Assembly (NCBI GenBank): GCA_012798115.1
Contig: JAAZNV010000007.1
Coordinates: 89,586-129,739, forward strand
Direction: 5' to 3'
Source of the DNA: a candidate division WWE3 bacterium
GTDB taxonomy: Bacteria > Patescibacteriota > WWE3 > UBA101185 > UBA10185
Length of the DNA: 40,154 bases
This document shows, in pieces, positions 24,211 to 32,905 of this stretch. The notes beneath the pieces were generated by a model. That model made no database searches and was not told the DNA's origin. It was given only the letters and a program-made list of their open reading frames with translations. The position numbers and the translations under genes were made by a program. Numbering within the stretch: the first letter of the stretch is position 1; every line of letters begins with the position of its first letter.

Positions 24211-24250
24211 GATGCTGAGAGACAGTGTTTCTTTGCCTCTCAGCATCTTG
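24211..24250 (+). terminator. Hairpin between the 81-aa gene and tRNA-Trp
   Basis: Perfect 11-bp stem GATGCTGAGAG/CTCTCAGCATC with a 15-nt loop. The T-tract is weak (TTG), so it may be a terminator or a processing/stability element. Confidence 0.6.
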
Positions 24251-24253
24251 CAA

Positions 24254-24262
24254 TGATATACT
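24254..24262 (+). promoter_or_regulatory. Extended -10 promoter for tRNA-Trp/trpS
   Basis: TGATATACT (TGnTATACT) predicts a start near 24269, 14 nt before the tRNA. No convincing -35 box, as expected for an extended -10 promoter. Confidence 0.55.
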
Positions 24263-24282
24263 TTGACCAGGTCGTTTATCTT

Positions 24283-24357
24283 ACCGGCGTAGCTCAAGGG
24301 TAGAGTAGCGGTCTCCAAAACCGTTGGTTAGAGGTTCGATTCCTCTCGCCGGTGCCA
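24283..24357 (+). tRNA. tRNA-Trp (CCA)
   Basis: Acceptor ACCGGCG/CGCCGGT, discriminator G (normal for bacterial tRNA-Trp) and encoded CCA. The D arm is GCTC..GAGT, the anticodon loop CTCCAAA has anticodon CCA, and the T loop is TTCGATT. It lies 39 nt before the gene of its own synthetase, trpS, in the same direction. Confidence 0.97.
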
Positions 24358-24396
24358 GGCTTTTATTATAATTAAATAATTAAGGTATAAGAATAT

Positions 24397-25425
24397 ATGA
24401 ATGAAAAAACCAAAAGAGTATTAACAGGAATTAGACCTACAGGTCCATTACACCTTGGTCATTATGCTGGTGCCTTGAAGCAATGGATTCCTCTTCAAAA
24501 GGATTGTGAGTGTTTTTTTATGATAGCTGATATACAAGCATTAACTACTCATGTTGACAATCCAAAGTTAATAGAAGATTCAGTAAGAGAGGTTACCCTT
24601 GATTTTTTGGCTGTTGGGCTTGATCCTAAGAAGTCAAACGTTCACTTTGTTCTTCAAAGTGCTATTCCAGAGCTAACTGAACTTACTGTTTACTTAAGTA
24701 TGGTAACTCCATTTACATGGATGCAAAGCAATCCAACAATTCAGACTGAAATGAAGCAACTTGGAAAGGAAATATCTACTGGTTTTATGTGTTACCCTGT
24801 AAGCCAAGCTGCAGATATTTCTTTTGTTTCTCCAGATCCAAATGAATCGAGTGAACCAACTCTTGTTCCAGTTGGAGAAGATCAAGTTCCACATATTAGA
24901 GATAATAACAGTATAATATCTGCTTTTAATAGAAAATACTCTCCTACTTTTGTAGAGTGTGAGGCTCTTCTTGGAGATGTGAAAAGACTAGTTGGTACTG
25001 ATGGCCAATCTAAAATGTCTAAATCGTTAAATAATGCTATTTACTTAAAAGATGATGAGGGAACAATTGAAAAGAAGATAAGGAGTATGTTTACAGATCC
25101 TAATAGAATCCACCCAAATGATCCAGGAACTGTAGAAGGCAACCCAGTTTTCATCTACCACGATGCATTCAATAATAATAAAGAAGAAGTTAAAGATTTA
25201 AAGGAAAGGTACATAAAAGGAACTGTAGGAGACGTTGAAGTTAAAGAAAAGTTAAATGTTGCAATCCAAGAATTTCTAGGGCCAATAAGGGAAAAGAGGA
25301 AAGAATATGAAAAAGAAGATGTTAAGAAGATATTAGAAGAAGGAACAGTTTATGCTAGAGCTATTGCACTAAAAACACTAGAAAGAACAAGGAAAGCAAT
25401 GCACCTAAATTACCCAAGCATTTAA
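24397..25425 (+). CDS. trpS: Tryptophanyl-tRNA synthetase
   Basis: 342 aa, normal for bacterial TrpRS. Class I signature as '[11 protein letters not shown]' (17-27, HIGH equivalent), '[12 protein letters not shown]', the Trp-specific middle ('NPTIQTEMK', '[11 protein letters not shown]', '[11 protein letters not shown]') and KMSKS (206-210). Charges tRNA-Trp, whose gene is immediately upstream. No T-box features (no AGGGTGGnACCGCG-type sequence) precede it. TATAAG lies 5 nt before the ATG, so it may also be made from a near-leaderless mRNA in addition to the tRNA read-through transcript. It converges on the next gene. Confidence 0.97.
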   Translation: MNEKTKRVLTGIRPTGPLHLGHYAGALKQWIPLQKDCECFFMIADIQALTTHVDNPKLIEDSVREVTLDFLAVGLDPKKSNVHFVLQSAIPELTELTVYLSMVTPFTWMQSNPTIQTEMKQLGKEISTGFMCYPVSQAADISFVSPDPNESSEPTLVPVGEDQVPHIRDNNSIISAFNRKYSPTFVECEALLGDVKRLVGTDGQSKMSKSLNNAIYLKDDEGTIEKKIRSMFTDPNRIHPNDPGTVEGNPVFIYHDAFNNNKEEVKDLKERYIKGTVGDVEVKEKLNVAIQEFLGPIREKRKEYEKEDVKKILEEGTVYARAIALKTLERTRKAMHLNYPSI

Positions 25426-25462
25426 AAATATCTTCTTAACACATTTAGTGGGTTATAACTAC

Positions 25463-26107
25463 TTATTTAAACAGCTTAGAAAACCATCCAAGTAAACTAA
25501 ACTTTCCTAACTCATTTGTTATCTTATCCTGAAGAGTTACATTTTGGTTGTTTAAAGAATCAATTAACCCTTGAATGTCTTGTTTTTCAGCAAAACCAAC
25601 CACTTGATCTTTTAACTGAAGAAGAGTTCTTACTCTTTCCTGATTTTGCTCCATTTCCTGTTGCATTGTTCTAAGAGCATCATAATTAGTTCCAAAAAGA
25701 AACTTTAGCAACTTGTTTTTGTTTTCTATATTGTTTATTTGTTTCTTAATTTCTTCTTGTGATTGGTTTTGTGTTCTTGCTATTTCTCTTACTTGGTCTC
25801 CAATACCTCCAGAAAGATTTGTGCTGTTTAGTAAGTTTTGAACGTATTTAGCAACACTGCTTGCATGTTCACTTAAGTTGCTATTTGTTCCTCCTTTTTC
25901 TTCATCTTCTGTTTGTTGCTGAGTATGTACTTGAATCTGTTGATTATCTCCTTTGTCTGACACATCACTTTCTGAGCTACTGTTGTCTTGCTCTTGTTTT
26001 GAACTGCTGGAAACGTTTTGCTGACCTTGGGAGTTACTTCCTTTTGCAAAAGTACAGGTAGAGAGCAAGGAAGCTAAAATTATTAATGAAAGTATTTTGA
26101 TTCTCAT
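25463..26107 (-). CDS. Secreted coiled-coil protein
   Basis: The ORF track begins at 26176, but AAAGGAGG ends at 26115, so the true start is ATG 26107 (7-nt spacing) or the preceding ATG 26110. That gives a signal peptide 'MRIKILSLIILASLLSTCTFA' directly at the N-terminus; the Cys in 'LLSTC' might be a weak lipobox. A Gln/Ser/Asn-rich low-complexity stretch follows, then long helices with coiled-coil spacing ('KKQINNIENKNKLLKFLFG', 'MQQEMEQNQERVRTLLQLKDQ'). No known domain. Promoter TATAAT is visible upstream with TTGATA 18 nt before it. Role unknown; outside the membrane. Confidence 0.75.
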   Translation of the reverse strand: MRIKILSLIILASLLSTCTFAKGSNSQGQQNVSSSSKQEQDNSSSESDVSDKGDNQQIQVHTQQQTEDEEKGGTNSNLSEHASSVAKYVQNLLNSTNLSGGIGDQVREIARTQNQSQEEIKKQINNIENKNKLLKFLFGTNYDALRTMQQEMEQNQERVRTLLQLKDQVVGFAEKQDIQGLIDSLNNQNVTLQDKITNELGKFSLLGWFSKLFK

Positions 26108-26188
26108 CATTGTACCTCCTTTTAAATAAACATAAGTGTGGTATTTATTATACGATTCTATGAAAAAGTTTATCAACTACTAAAAGTA

Positions 26189-27466
26189 TTACTTGGTAGG
26201 AGATTGCTTTAATGTGTAAGAAGTATTATCTAGTTTTTCTAAAAATTTATGAAGAGAAAATCTAGAAAACAGTGCAAAGATTATCATTGCAAAAACAAGA
26301 CTTCTTGCTCCCAATAACTCTATAATTGAAGCCGATAGAGTTAATGGAATGATTGATGCAAGAGTAACAATAAACCAGATATTACCAAATATTCTTCCTA
26401 GCATATTTTTTGGAGCAGCTTCTTGAAGATAGGTTTGTACAGGTATAAATATTCCCATGAAGGCAAGACCAAAGATGATAGAAGAAACAGGGATAAGAGC
26501 AAGTCTTATCCAAGAATTAACAAAACCTATTGCTGTTAGAGAAACTAAACTTACAACTACTAGAATAAGAGAGTTTTCAACGAGGGTTTTCTTTCTAAGC
26601 GTTTTTCCCAAAAGTTTGGGAAATACTAATACTCCTAGTATAGTACCAAGAAGAACTGGGGTAACAATAAGAATAGCAGCATCTTCTATTTTGGTGTTTA
26701 ATACTTGCTTTGCAATAGCAGGTACATTTAATGCAAATATCGTGGAGCAAACATCAATAGCAGATATGAATATTAAGGGATAAAGAATATTCTTATTATT
26801 TTTAATAAATTTGTAGCCATTGATAACTTCTTTTAGAAAGTCTAACAATGTATTTTCTATATCTACTTTCTTTCTTAAATCAAAGCTTGGGAGTGTTAAA
26901 ACACTAAAAAATGCAATAAGTGCAATAAATGCACAAACTAGTAAGCTAGTTTCAAACCCTAAGAATTTGTTTAAAAATCCAGCTGCTGCATACCCAACAA
27001 AAGTACTCACTTGTTTTGTTAAATAAAACACACCATTTGCTTCAGCAAGTTCTGAATTTTTGAATAAGCAAGGGACATAAGCAGATTCTGCAGGAAGATA
27101 AAATTGATTTAAAAGGGAATAAACAAAGACTACTGTATAAATAAGCATGTACTTATCTGCTACTGGTACAAAAAGGAGGATGGTAATAGCCTGAAAAAGA
27201 TTAGTAAAAATAAGGAGTGTCTTTCTATTTACCATATCTACTATTGTCGAAGCAAAAGGTCCAATAAGAATCACAGGAATACTGTAAGCAAACCAAAGGA
27301 GCGTAATAGCATATGCTGAGTTTGTTTCTGCATATATTTTAAGGATTAATAGGTAGTTGATAATGCATTGAGCTAGCAAAGATGTTATTTGAGATGTAAG
27401 AAGCTTTAAAAAGTCTTTGTTTTTAAGAGTTGATTTAGCAAGCATTGTTGAGAAGTATTTTATCAT
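26189..27466 (-). CDS. MFS transporter (MFS_3/enterobactin-exporter-like)
   Basis: 425 aa with about 12 membrane segments. 'GPFASTIVDMVNRKTLLI' near residue 73 is the MFS loop 2-3 motif (G-x-x-x-D-R-x-x-R type, here with N-R-K). 'NQFYLPAESAYVPCLFKNSELAEANG' and the C-terminal 'VPVQTYLQEAAPKNMLGRIFG' are typical of the DHA3/MFS_3 group that includes EntS and macrolide pumps. An export role is likely; substrate unknown. It is separated by about 80 nt from the secreted coiled-coil gene downstream. Confidence 0.85.
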   Translation of the reverse strand: MIKYFSTMLAKSTLKNKDFLKLLTSQITSLLAQCIINYLLILKIYAETNSAYAITLLWFAYSIPVILIGPFASTIVDMVNRKTLLIFTNLFQAITILLFVPVADKYMLIYTVVFVYSLLNQFYLPAESAYVPCLFKNSELAEANGVFYLTKQVSTFVGYAAAGFLNKFLGFETSLLVCAFIALIAFFSVLTLPSFDLRKKVDIENTLLDFLKEVINGYKFIKNNKNILYPLIFISAIDVCSTIFALNVPAIAKQVLNTKIEDAAILIVTPVLLGTILGVLVFPKLLGKTLRKKTLVENSLILVVVSLVSLTAIGFVNSWIRLALIPVSSIIFGLAFMGIFIPVQTYLQEAAPKNMLGRIFGNIWFIVTLASIIPLTLSASIIELLGARSLVFAMIIFALFSRFSLHKFLEKLDNTSYTLKQSPTK

Positions 27467-27520
27467 TTTTTATTAATTTACGTCATTTTAATGTTAAATT
27501 TATCTATGATATCAAGGTCT

Positions 27521-28483
27521 TTAGGTAAGGTTAGCACCTTCAAGTTCTTTTATTGTCTCAACTACTTGATTGTAGTTTTGACACTTCATTAGCTCTTGTC
27601 TAAGTTCATTTGATCCCTTAAATTCTCTAACATAAACCTTAAAAAATTTCTTTAAAGCATTAAAGTTTTTAGTATTTTTCCACGTTTCTTCATAGAGTTT
27701 AGTATGTTTAAGTAAAAGGTTAATTAAATCTTCTTTTGAATGTTTGACAACATCATCTTTTTTGAATACCCATGGGTTGGAGAGTATTCCCCTTCCTATC
27801 ATTACTCCATCTACTTTATATCCATTGTACTTACCTAGTGCTTCTTTGTAGCTTTTAACATCTCCATTACCAATTATGATTGTCCTTGGTGATAGTTTAT
27901 TTCTTAAACTTGCTACTTTTTTAATTTCATTCCACATTGTTTTTCCATCTGATTTATTTGCTATGCGACCATGTATTGTTAAAGCATTAAGATTTTGTTC
28001 CAAAAGAAATGACGTCCATTCTTCAGTAATTATTTTGCTATAGCCTATTCTTGTTTTAACACTTATGGGAATATCTTTAGCACCTTCTTTCGTAGCTTTT
28101 ATTAATTCCTTTGCAAGATTAGGATTTTTAATCAAGGCTGCACCTGATCCGTTTTTAACAACTGATCTTTCTGGACACCCCATGTTTATATCTATTCCAT
28201 CAAACCCCATTTTGCTTATTTCTTGAGCTGCTTTAAAAAACATATCAGGATTTGTGCCCCATATTTGAGCTACTATTGGACGTTGCTTTTTGCTAAAGCA
28301 CAAGTCTTTTGTTGCTTTTTCTTTTCCGAAAGAGCAAATTGCATTAGTATTTACAAATTCAGTAAATAGAACATCTGGTTTGGCAATTTCAGATATTATT
28401 TCTCTAAATACAAAATCTGTTACATCATACATTGGGGCAAGAACTAAAAATGGCTTTTTAAGATTATTCCAAAAATTTCTCAC
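27521..28483 (-). CDS. tRNA-dihydrouridine synthase (DusB-like)
   Basis: 320-aa FMN enzyme. 'LAPMYDVTDFVFREI' at the N-terminus, the catalytic Cys in 'INMGCPERSVVKNGSGAAL', 'VKTRIGY', 'LTIHGRIA', and FMN-binding 'IIGNGDVKSYKEAL' and 'GVMIGRGILSNPWVF' are all Dus hallmarks. Reduces uridines in the tRNA D-loop using NADPH. Start codon is GTG. TATAAT ends 5 nt before it on the minus strand. Which of the DusA/B/C positions it modifies cannot be told from sequence alone. Confidence 0.93.
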   Translation of the reverse strand: MRNFWNNLKKPFLVLAPMYDVTDFVFREIISEIAKPDVLFTEFVNTNAICSFGKEKATKDLCFSKKQRPIVAQIWGTNPDMFFKAAQEISKMGFDGIDINMGCPERSVVKNGSGAALIKNPNLAKELIKATKEGAKDIPISVKTRIGYSKIITEEWTSFLLEQNLNALTIHGRIANKSDGKTMWNEIKKVASLRNKLSPRTIIIGNGDVKSYKEALGKYNGYKVDGVMIGRGILSNPWVFKKDDVVKHSKEDLINLLLKHTKLYEETWKNTKNFNALKKFFKVYVREFKGSNELRQELMKCQNYNQVVETIKELEGANLT

Positions 28484-28531
28484 AACGGATTATATTTATA
28501 ATTAGTGTTTAATTGCAAATTTAACTTAAGA

Positions 28532-29464
28532 TTAAAGGATGAACTCTAATATGACAAATACAATATAAAGTAAAACTAGGACTAAGGCTTCCTTTCGTTC
28601 AAATTTTTTATCTCTTGAGAAAAGCAAGAAAAGCCCAGCACCTAAAGGAAGTACAAGTAAGTTGTACTTAGTGCCTTGAGTTATCTTTATGCTTCCACCG
28701 TTTGCAAAAACAAGTAATCCAAGAATAAGAGTATTTAATGTTGCTGATCCTAAATAATCTCCAAGAGCAATATTTCTGCTTTTATGCATGTACGATCTTA
28801 TTAATATTGTTATCTCAGGAATACTTGTGCCTATTGATAATGCTAATAGCCCTATGATGAAAGGAGAAACGTTTAGTTGTTCTGCCAATAGTATCATGTT
28901 GCTTACTATGATTTTGCTGGAGATAATAGTAATAACGGATCCTAATAACAACTTTAATATTTCCTTTAGTATACTTAAAGGCTTATGAGAAATGGATTGC
29001 TCAAGATTGTTCATTATTGTCTCCTTGTTAGATACAGTAAAGAGAAGATACGTATAAGCTATAACCATTAACAGTGCATCATATAAACTAAGGTTTCCAT
29101 CAAGAATAAGCATTACTGGTAAAGATGCTACTAAGTATGCAGTAGGAAAGTTAATATAATCTGATTTTGTATTAACAACTATTCCCTTACTGCACATTAC
29201 TTGTATTGGTATTACAAGAAGGGTCACTATAGTAGAAGCTCCAAGTAAGTTTCCAACTGATATTCCGGGTGTTTCGTTTATAGTTGAAAAAAGTGCAACT
29301 GATATCTCACTTAGTGATGTAACAAGTCCTAGTATGAAAAATGAAGCAATAAAAGAAGATATGTGAATCTTTTTTGATAGTCTTTCAATTGAAGATATGG
29401 ATATTCCAGTACCAATCCACAGTGTAATAAAGGAAGCAAGCAAGTAAAGTAACATACTAAACAT
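28532..29464 (-). CDS. CaCA family cation exchanger (Na+/Ca2+ exchanger-like)
   Basis: 310 aa with about ten membrane helices and two alpha-repeats: 'TSLSEISVALFSTINETPGISVGNLLGAST' (about 48-78) and 'LSIGTSIPEITILIRSYMHKSRNIALGDYLGSATLN' (about 212-250). Each holds the acidic residue and the G-N/D-xx-GS/A-T/A block needed for ion binding. Length matches YrbG-type bacterial exchangers. Likely antiports Ca2+ or a similar cation against Na+ or H+. TATACT lies 7 nt before the ATG on the minus strand. Confidence 0.9.
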   Translation of the reverse strand: MFSMLLYLLASFITLWIGTGISISSIERLSKKIHISSFIASFFILGLVTSLSEISVALFSTINETPGISVGNLLGASTIVTLLVIPIQVMCSKGIVVNTKSDYINFPTAYLVASLPVMLILDGNLSLYDALLMVIAYTYLLFTVSNKETIMNNLEQSISHKPLSILKEILKLLLGSVITIISSKIIVSNMILLAEQLNVSPFIIGLLALSIGTSIPEITILIRSYMHKSRNIALGDYLGSATLNTLILGLLVFANGGSIKITQGTKYNLLVLPLGAGLFLLFSRDKKFERKEALVLVLLYIVFVILEFIL

Positions 29465-29505
29465 ATTATTAAGTATACTAGAAAATATTAAGCACTATCT
29501 TTTGT

Positions 29506-30186
29506 TTATTCTCTTGGGGTTGTGCCATATATTATCACTTTTGTTCCTGGGTTTTCTTCTGTTGCTGTGATACTACTTATGTTTTGAGGAAGAATAGGAT
29601 TTGCCCAATAGAACAGTTTTTCTGCATCCTCAATTCTCATATTCACACAGCCATGACTCATTGGGTGTCCAAAGTTATCATGCCAGTAAGCACCGTGTAT
29701 GCCGTAATCCTTATAGAAAAACATTGTATATGGAACGTTTGGAAGGTAATAGTAAGTTCCAAGATCCTTTGATCCTCCAGTCATTAATGTATATTTAAGT
29801 TTTGACCAAACTTTAAACTCTCCTGTTGGTGTTTGACTCCACTTTCCTGTGGAGACATCGAAACTCATTTTTTTATCATTACCTTCATACGCAAAAAGTT
29901 TTTGAGAACTTAAATCTACTTCAATTCTTTTATCTTTTTTAGATTTAGATCCTAAAACATTTGATTCTATAGAAGTATCTAGATTTGCAGAGTTATCCTC
30001 ATAGCTTAGAATTACTGTTCTTTCTTCTGGTACTGTGTATTTTTTACCATTAAATACAGCTGTTTTCTTTGTATCATCATAAGCTCCATTATTTGGTTTA
30101 GAAGAAATTTTAAGAATGGCAAAGAGTGTTAAAGTTGCAATTAAAGGAACAATGTACAAAAAGTTGAAAGTCTTTAACCTTTTCAT
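29506..30186 (-). CDS. L,D-transpeptidase (YkuD domain), membrane-anchored
   Basis: I place the start at 30186 rather than at the track's 30237, because 'MKRLKTFNFLYIVPLIATLTLFAIL' then forms a clean signal anchor and TATTAT sits about 10 nt upstream. The C-terminal YkuD domain has 'IEVDLSSQKLFAYEGN', 'TGKWSQTPTGEFKVW' and the catalytic block 'HGAYWHDNFGHPMSHGCVNMR' (His and nucleophile Cys). It makes 3-3 cross-links in peptidoglycan or attaches proteins to it, outside the membrane. Divergent from the deacetylase-sortase operon, which also acts on the envelope. Confidence 0.92.
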   Translation of the reverse strand: MKRLKTFNFLYIVPLIATLTLFAILKISSKPNNGAYDDTKKTAVFNGKKYTVPEERTVILSYEDNSANLDTSIESNVLGSKSKKDKRIEVDLSSQKLFAYEGNDKKMSFDVSTGKWSQTPTGEFKVWSKLKYTLMTGGSKDLGTYYYLPNVPYTMFFYKDYGIHGAYWHDNFGHPMSHGCVNMRIEDAEKLFYWANPILPQNISSITATEENPGTKVIIYGTTPRE

Positions 30187-30247
30187 ATATGAGAAAATAA
30201 TACCACTTTGTTTTGCATGTGGCATAAGTTTATGCATCTACAATTGG

Positions 30248-30276
30248 TTGAATATCCTATAAGTTTATGGTAAGAT
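30248..30276 (+). promoter_or_regulatory. Promoter of the deacetylase-sortase operon
   Basis: TTGAAT, 17 nt, TAAGAT; predicted start near 30283, then AAAAGGAGAG and ATG at 30301. Confidence 0.7.
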
Positions 30277-30300
30277 ACCAGCGAATAAAAAGGAGAGAAA

Positions 30301-31569
30301 ATGCTTAAGCTTAAGAAAGAGTTATTTCTGTTGCTTTTAATTCTTTTAACTGGCTGTTCCAGCTTAAAGGTCAAAGCTTCAGAATTAAGTGGTACTAGTA
30401 CCTTTAAAACTAATATAAAAGAGAACAACAACGGGAAAACAGGCTATGTTACATTTTGGTTTGATGATGGCTATAAATCTACATTTGATAATGCTTTTCC
30501 TTTGCTTAAAGAGCAAGGGTGGCCTGGTGTAGTAGCAGTAGTGAGTAGTATTGATGATGTAAGTTCAAATTTCTCAGACGTGGATGAGCCTATGAGCTTA
30601 GATGATATTAAGATCTTAAATGATAACGGATGGGAGATTTCTAGTCATTCTAGCTATCACTTAAGGCCAAGTGAAATAACAAATCCAGAAGTTGCAGAAG
30701 AAGAAGTTTTAAATTCTAAGAAAGCTCTAGAGCTATTGGGCTTTGAGATTGAAACTTATACTCTACCCTATGGAGAAAGCGGTCTTGATTTTTATCAATC
30801 ATTAGTGATGAATAATTATCATAAGTGGAGGACTTTAAGTGAAGGAGTAAACACTGTTCCTTCAGGAAGAAAGCTATACTCCTACTCTTTTCCAAAAGAT
30901 ATAAATTGGGAAAATATTGATAAGATTATAGACCAAACTAAGGAAATGGGAGGATGGCTAATAATAACTTTGCATGCAACTACAGACAATCCAACATCAT
31001 CATGGAGTCATACAACATCACAATTAGAAGAATTAATCAAAGTAGTGGATGAATCTGGATTGAGAGTAATTACCCCAAATCAAATGGAAGATAAGCTGTT
31101 GATTCCATCGGAATTTAACGAAAGTTTGGTTATGCTAAAGATTAATGACATAGATGTTAGTTCCCCATTGTTGTTAGTAGAACAAAGCCTTAAATCTGAT
31201 TCAAAAGATTGGGGGGATTTCTCAAGTCATCTACTAGGTCCCATGTGGCTTCCCGTAAGAGCAGTTGGTGAAAAGGGTTTGACATTGATTGTTGGTCATA
31301 GACAATGGGGCCCAGAGCCAAAGGTTTTTGCAAATCTGGACAAACTTCAAATTGGTAATGAGGTGGTAATAAGTGTGAATAATGAAGATAAGTATGTTTT
31401 TACTGTATCTAGCGCTCAAGTAATTAATCCTGAGGATTTATGGAGCTTTTATGGTAGTAAAGACGAAGAATGTATTAAGAGCAACAAGTCTTGTCTTAGT
31501 TTAATTACTTGTACACCTTATGGCACTACCAAACAACGTTTAATTGTAACAGCAACCTTGAATGAGTAA
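30301..31569 (+). CDS. Polysaccharide deacetylase (NodB)-sortase fusion lipoprotein
   Basis: 422 aa. Lipoprotein signal with lipobox LTGC (16-19). Residues about 47-260 form a NodB/CE4 deacetylase: FDDG (54-57), metal ligands in HSSYH (H116, H120), and 'TLPYGESG'. Residues about 275-422 read as a sortase: 'WLPVRAVGEKGLTLIVGHRQWG' (His333), 'VFANLDKLQIGNEVVISV', 'YVFTVSSAQVINPEDLW' and 'LSLITCTPYG..KQRLIV' (Cys404, Arg413), so the His-Cys-Arg triad is complete. I know of no standard family with this fusion. A Shine-Dalgarno site precedes it; a PgaC-like synthase follows 22 nt downstream. Predicted: N-deacetylation of a glycan at the cell surface, coupled to covalent attachment of a protein or glycan. 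Confidence 0.88.
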   Translation: MLKLKKELFLLLLILLTGCSSLKVKASELSGTSTFKTNIKENNNGKTGYVTFWFDDGYKSTFDNAFPLLKEQGWPGVVAVVSSIDDVSSNFSDVDEPMSLDDIKILNDNGWEISSHSSYHLRPSEITNPEVAEEEVLNSKKALELLGFEIETYTLPYGESGLDFYQSLVMNNYHKWRTLSEGVNTVPSGRKLYSYSFPKDINWENIDKIIDQTKEMGGWLIITLHATTDNPTSSWSHTTSQLEELIKVVDESGLRVITPNQMEDKLLIPSEFNESLVMLKINDIDVSSPLLLVEQSLKSDSKDWGDFSSHLLGPMWLPVRAVGEKGLTLIVGHRQWGPEPKVFANLDKLQIGNEVVISVNNEDKYVFTVSSAQVINPEDLWSFYGSKDEECIKSNKSCLSLITCTPYGTTKQRLIVTATLNE

Positions 31570-31591
31570 CAATGATAAGGAGATGAAGTGA

Positions 31592-32665
31592 ATGAGAAAT
31601 CATCTAAATGTTGCAGTGTTGATACCTGCTCATAATGAGCAGAAGTGTATTGAAGCTTGCCTGAAATCTGTGTTTGATCAAACTTATAGACCAGTACAGA
31701 TCATTGTGGTAAATGATGCTTCTACTGATGATACGCATGGTGTTGTTACATCATTAACACAAGCATATCCGCATTTGTGCCTGGTAGATAATAAATCAGG
31801 CCATCCGCTTTTTAGGAGTGGTGCATTAAATATGGGTCTATGCAATATTGATCCGAGTGTTGATATTGTTATGGCTTTAGATGCAGATTCCTTCATATCA
31901 AATGACTGCATTGAACAAGTAGTAAAATCCTTTATTAGTGATGATAAACTTGGAGGTGTTTGTTCAATAGCAGGGTTAATAGAACCTGATCTTAGAAGCC
32001 TAAAGGGAGTTAAGAAGGTTATTAGTTGGTTGCTATGGGAGATTCAAAAGATTGAATATGGAGGTTTTGATGCTGAAAGGACAGCAACTTATGATAATGT
32101 GTTAATACTTCATGGATTATGTAGTGCCTTTAGAATCGAAGCAATAAATAACACGGGTGGCTACTCCAATGATCAGCTTCTAGAGGATTATGATCTCACC
32201 TTAAAGATCAAAGAGTTAGGATGGAAAGCTAAGTTTAATCCTAAAATTCATGCTTTCACTAAACCACCATTAACGTTTAAAGGTCTTTTGAAACAACGAT
32301 TTAGATGGATGAGAGGTGGTGTTGATATTCTTGTGAAGCATGGGGTAAATAAGTATACATGGTCGGATTTTTTCAATCATGTAGTATTTATAGCACTGTT
32401 GGTAGGAGTAATCCTTATAGTTGCTCCAACAAGTAGTAAAGGTACCTGGGAGTTTACTCTTAACTTTCATCCAATTGCAATCGCCCTAGCAGCAGTTGGG
32501 TATTTAACGTCGATCTATAAATTGAAGTTTGTCAGGGATATTAAATTTGCTGATGTTTTAATAAGGCTATTAATAATCCCTGAGCTTCTTATGTCTATCA
32601 TTTACTTTGCTTTACAGATAAGTGCTTATGTTGCAAGCATTGCAAAGATAAAGAAAACGTGGTAG
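31592..32665 (+). CDS. GT2 polysaccharide synthase (PgaC/IcaA-like)
   Basis: 357 aa. Family 2 glycosyltransferase domain at the N-terminus: 'AVLIPAHNEQKCIEACLKSV', 'VVNDASTDDT', 'ALDADSF' (DxD), 'LLEDYDLTLKIKELGW' (ED) and 'LKQRFRWMRGG' (QxxRW), which marks processive synthases of the cellulose/chitin/poly-GlcNAc type. Three or four membrane helices follow after 260. The N-terminal helices of classical PgaC are missing. With the adjacent deacetylase it resembles a compressed poly-N-acetylglucosamine (pga/ica) locus. GGAG lies 9 nt before the ATG. The substrate assignment is inference. Confidence 0.85.
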   Translation: MRNHLNVAVLIPAHNEQKCIEACLKSVFDQTYRPVQIIVVNDASTDDTHGVVTSLTQAYPHLCLVDNKSGHPLFRSGALNMGLCNIDPSVDIVMALDADSFISNDCIEQVVKSFISDDKLGGVCSIAGLIEPDLRSLKGVKKVISWLLWEIQKIEYGGFDAERTATYDNVLILHGLCSAFRIEAINNTGGYSNDQLLEDYDLTLKIKELGWKAKFNPKIHAFTKPPLTFKGLLKQRFRWMRGGVDILVKHGVNKYTWSDFFNHVVFIALLVGVILIVAPTSSKGTWEFTLNFHPIAIALAAVGYLTSIYKLKFVRDIKFADVLIRLLIIPELLMSIIYFALQISAYVASIAKIKKTW

Positions 32666-32697
32666 ACAAGTGTTAGAAAAAAAAGAAAGAAGGAGAA

Positions 32698-32859
32698 ATG
32701 TACAAGAATGTGATTACTACTGGAGGGGGATGGACAGGAGCAGTAATGCTTAGTTTTCTGGCTAAGCAATATGTTCTTGGAGTTTTATTAATCTTGCTTG
32801 GAATTATAGTTGTGGGATTTATAAAACTTCGAAAGGGAGAAAAGTCTCTCAAAAACTAA
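32698..32859 (+). CDS. Small membrane protein (53 aa) in the synthase operon
   Basis: Not in the ORF track. AAGGAG lies 3-4 nt before the ATG. The product starts 'MYKNVITTGGGWTGAVM', has one long hydrophobic helix (about 25-44, 'YVLGVLLILLGIIVVGFIKL') and ends with a basic tail. It lies 32 nt after the GT2 synthase and is followed directly by a strong terminator, so it is the third gene of the operon. By position it could be a synthase partner like PgaD/IcaD, but those are larger with two helices; no sequence similarity can be claimed. Confidence 0.7.
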   Translation: MYKNVITTGGGWTGAVMLSFLAKQYVLGVLLILLGIIVVGFIKLRKGEKSLKN

Positions 32860-32864
32860 TTGCA

Positions 32865-32905
32865 AACCACCTTAAGGGTATTAACCTAAGAGGTGGTTCT
32901 TTTTT
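32865..32905 (+). terminator. Terminator of the deacetylase-sortase/GT2 operon
   Basis: AACCACCT/AGGTGGTT stem with inner GGT/ACC, followed by CTTTTTT. It begins 5 nt after the 53-aa gene. Confidence 0.9.

Noticed and set aside
24358-24396. T-box riboswitch controlling trpS
   Set aside because: Only 39 nt separate tRNA-Trp from the trpS ATG, and no T-box or specifier-loop sequence is present there or in front of the tRNA.
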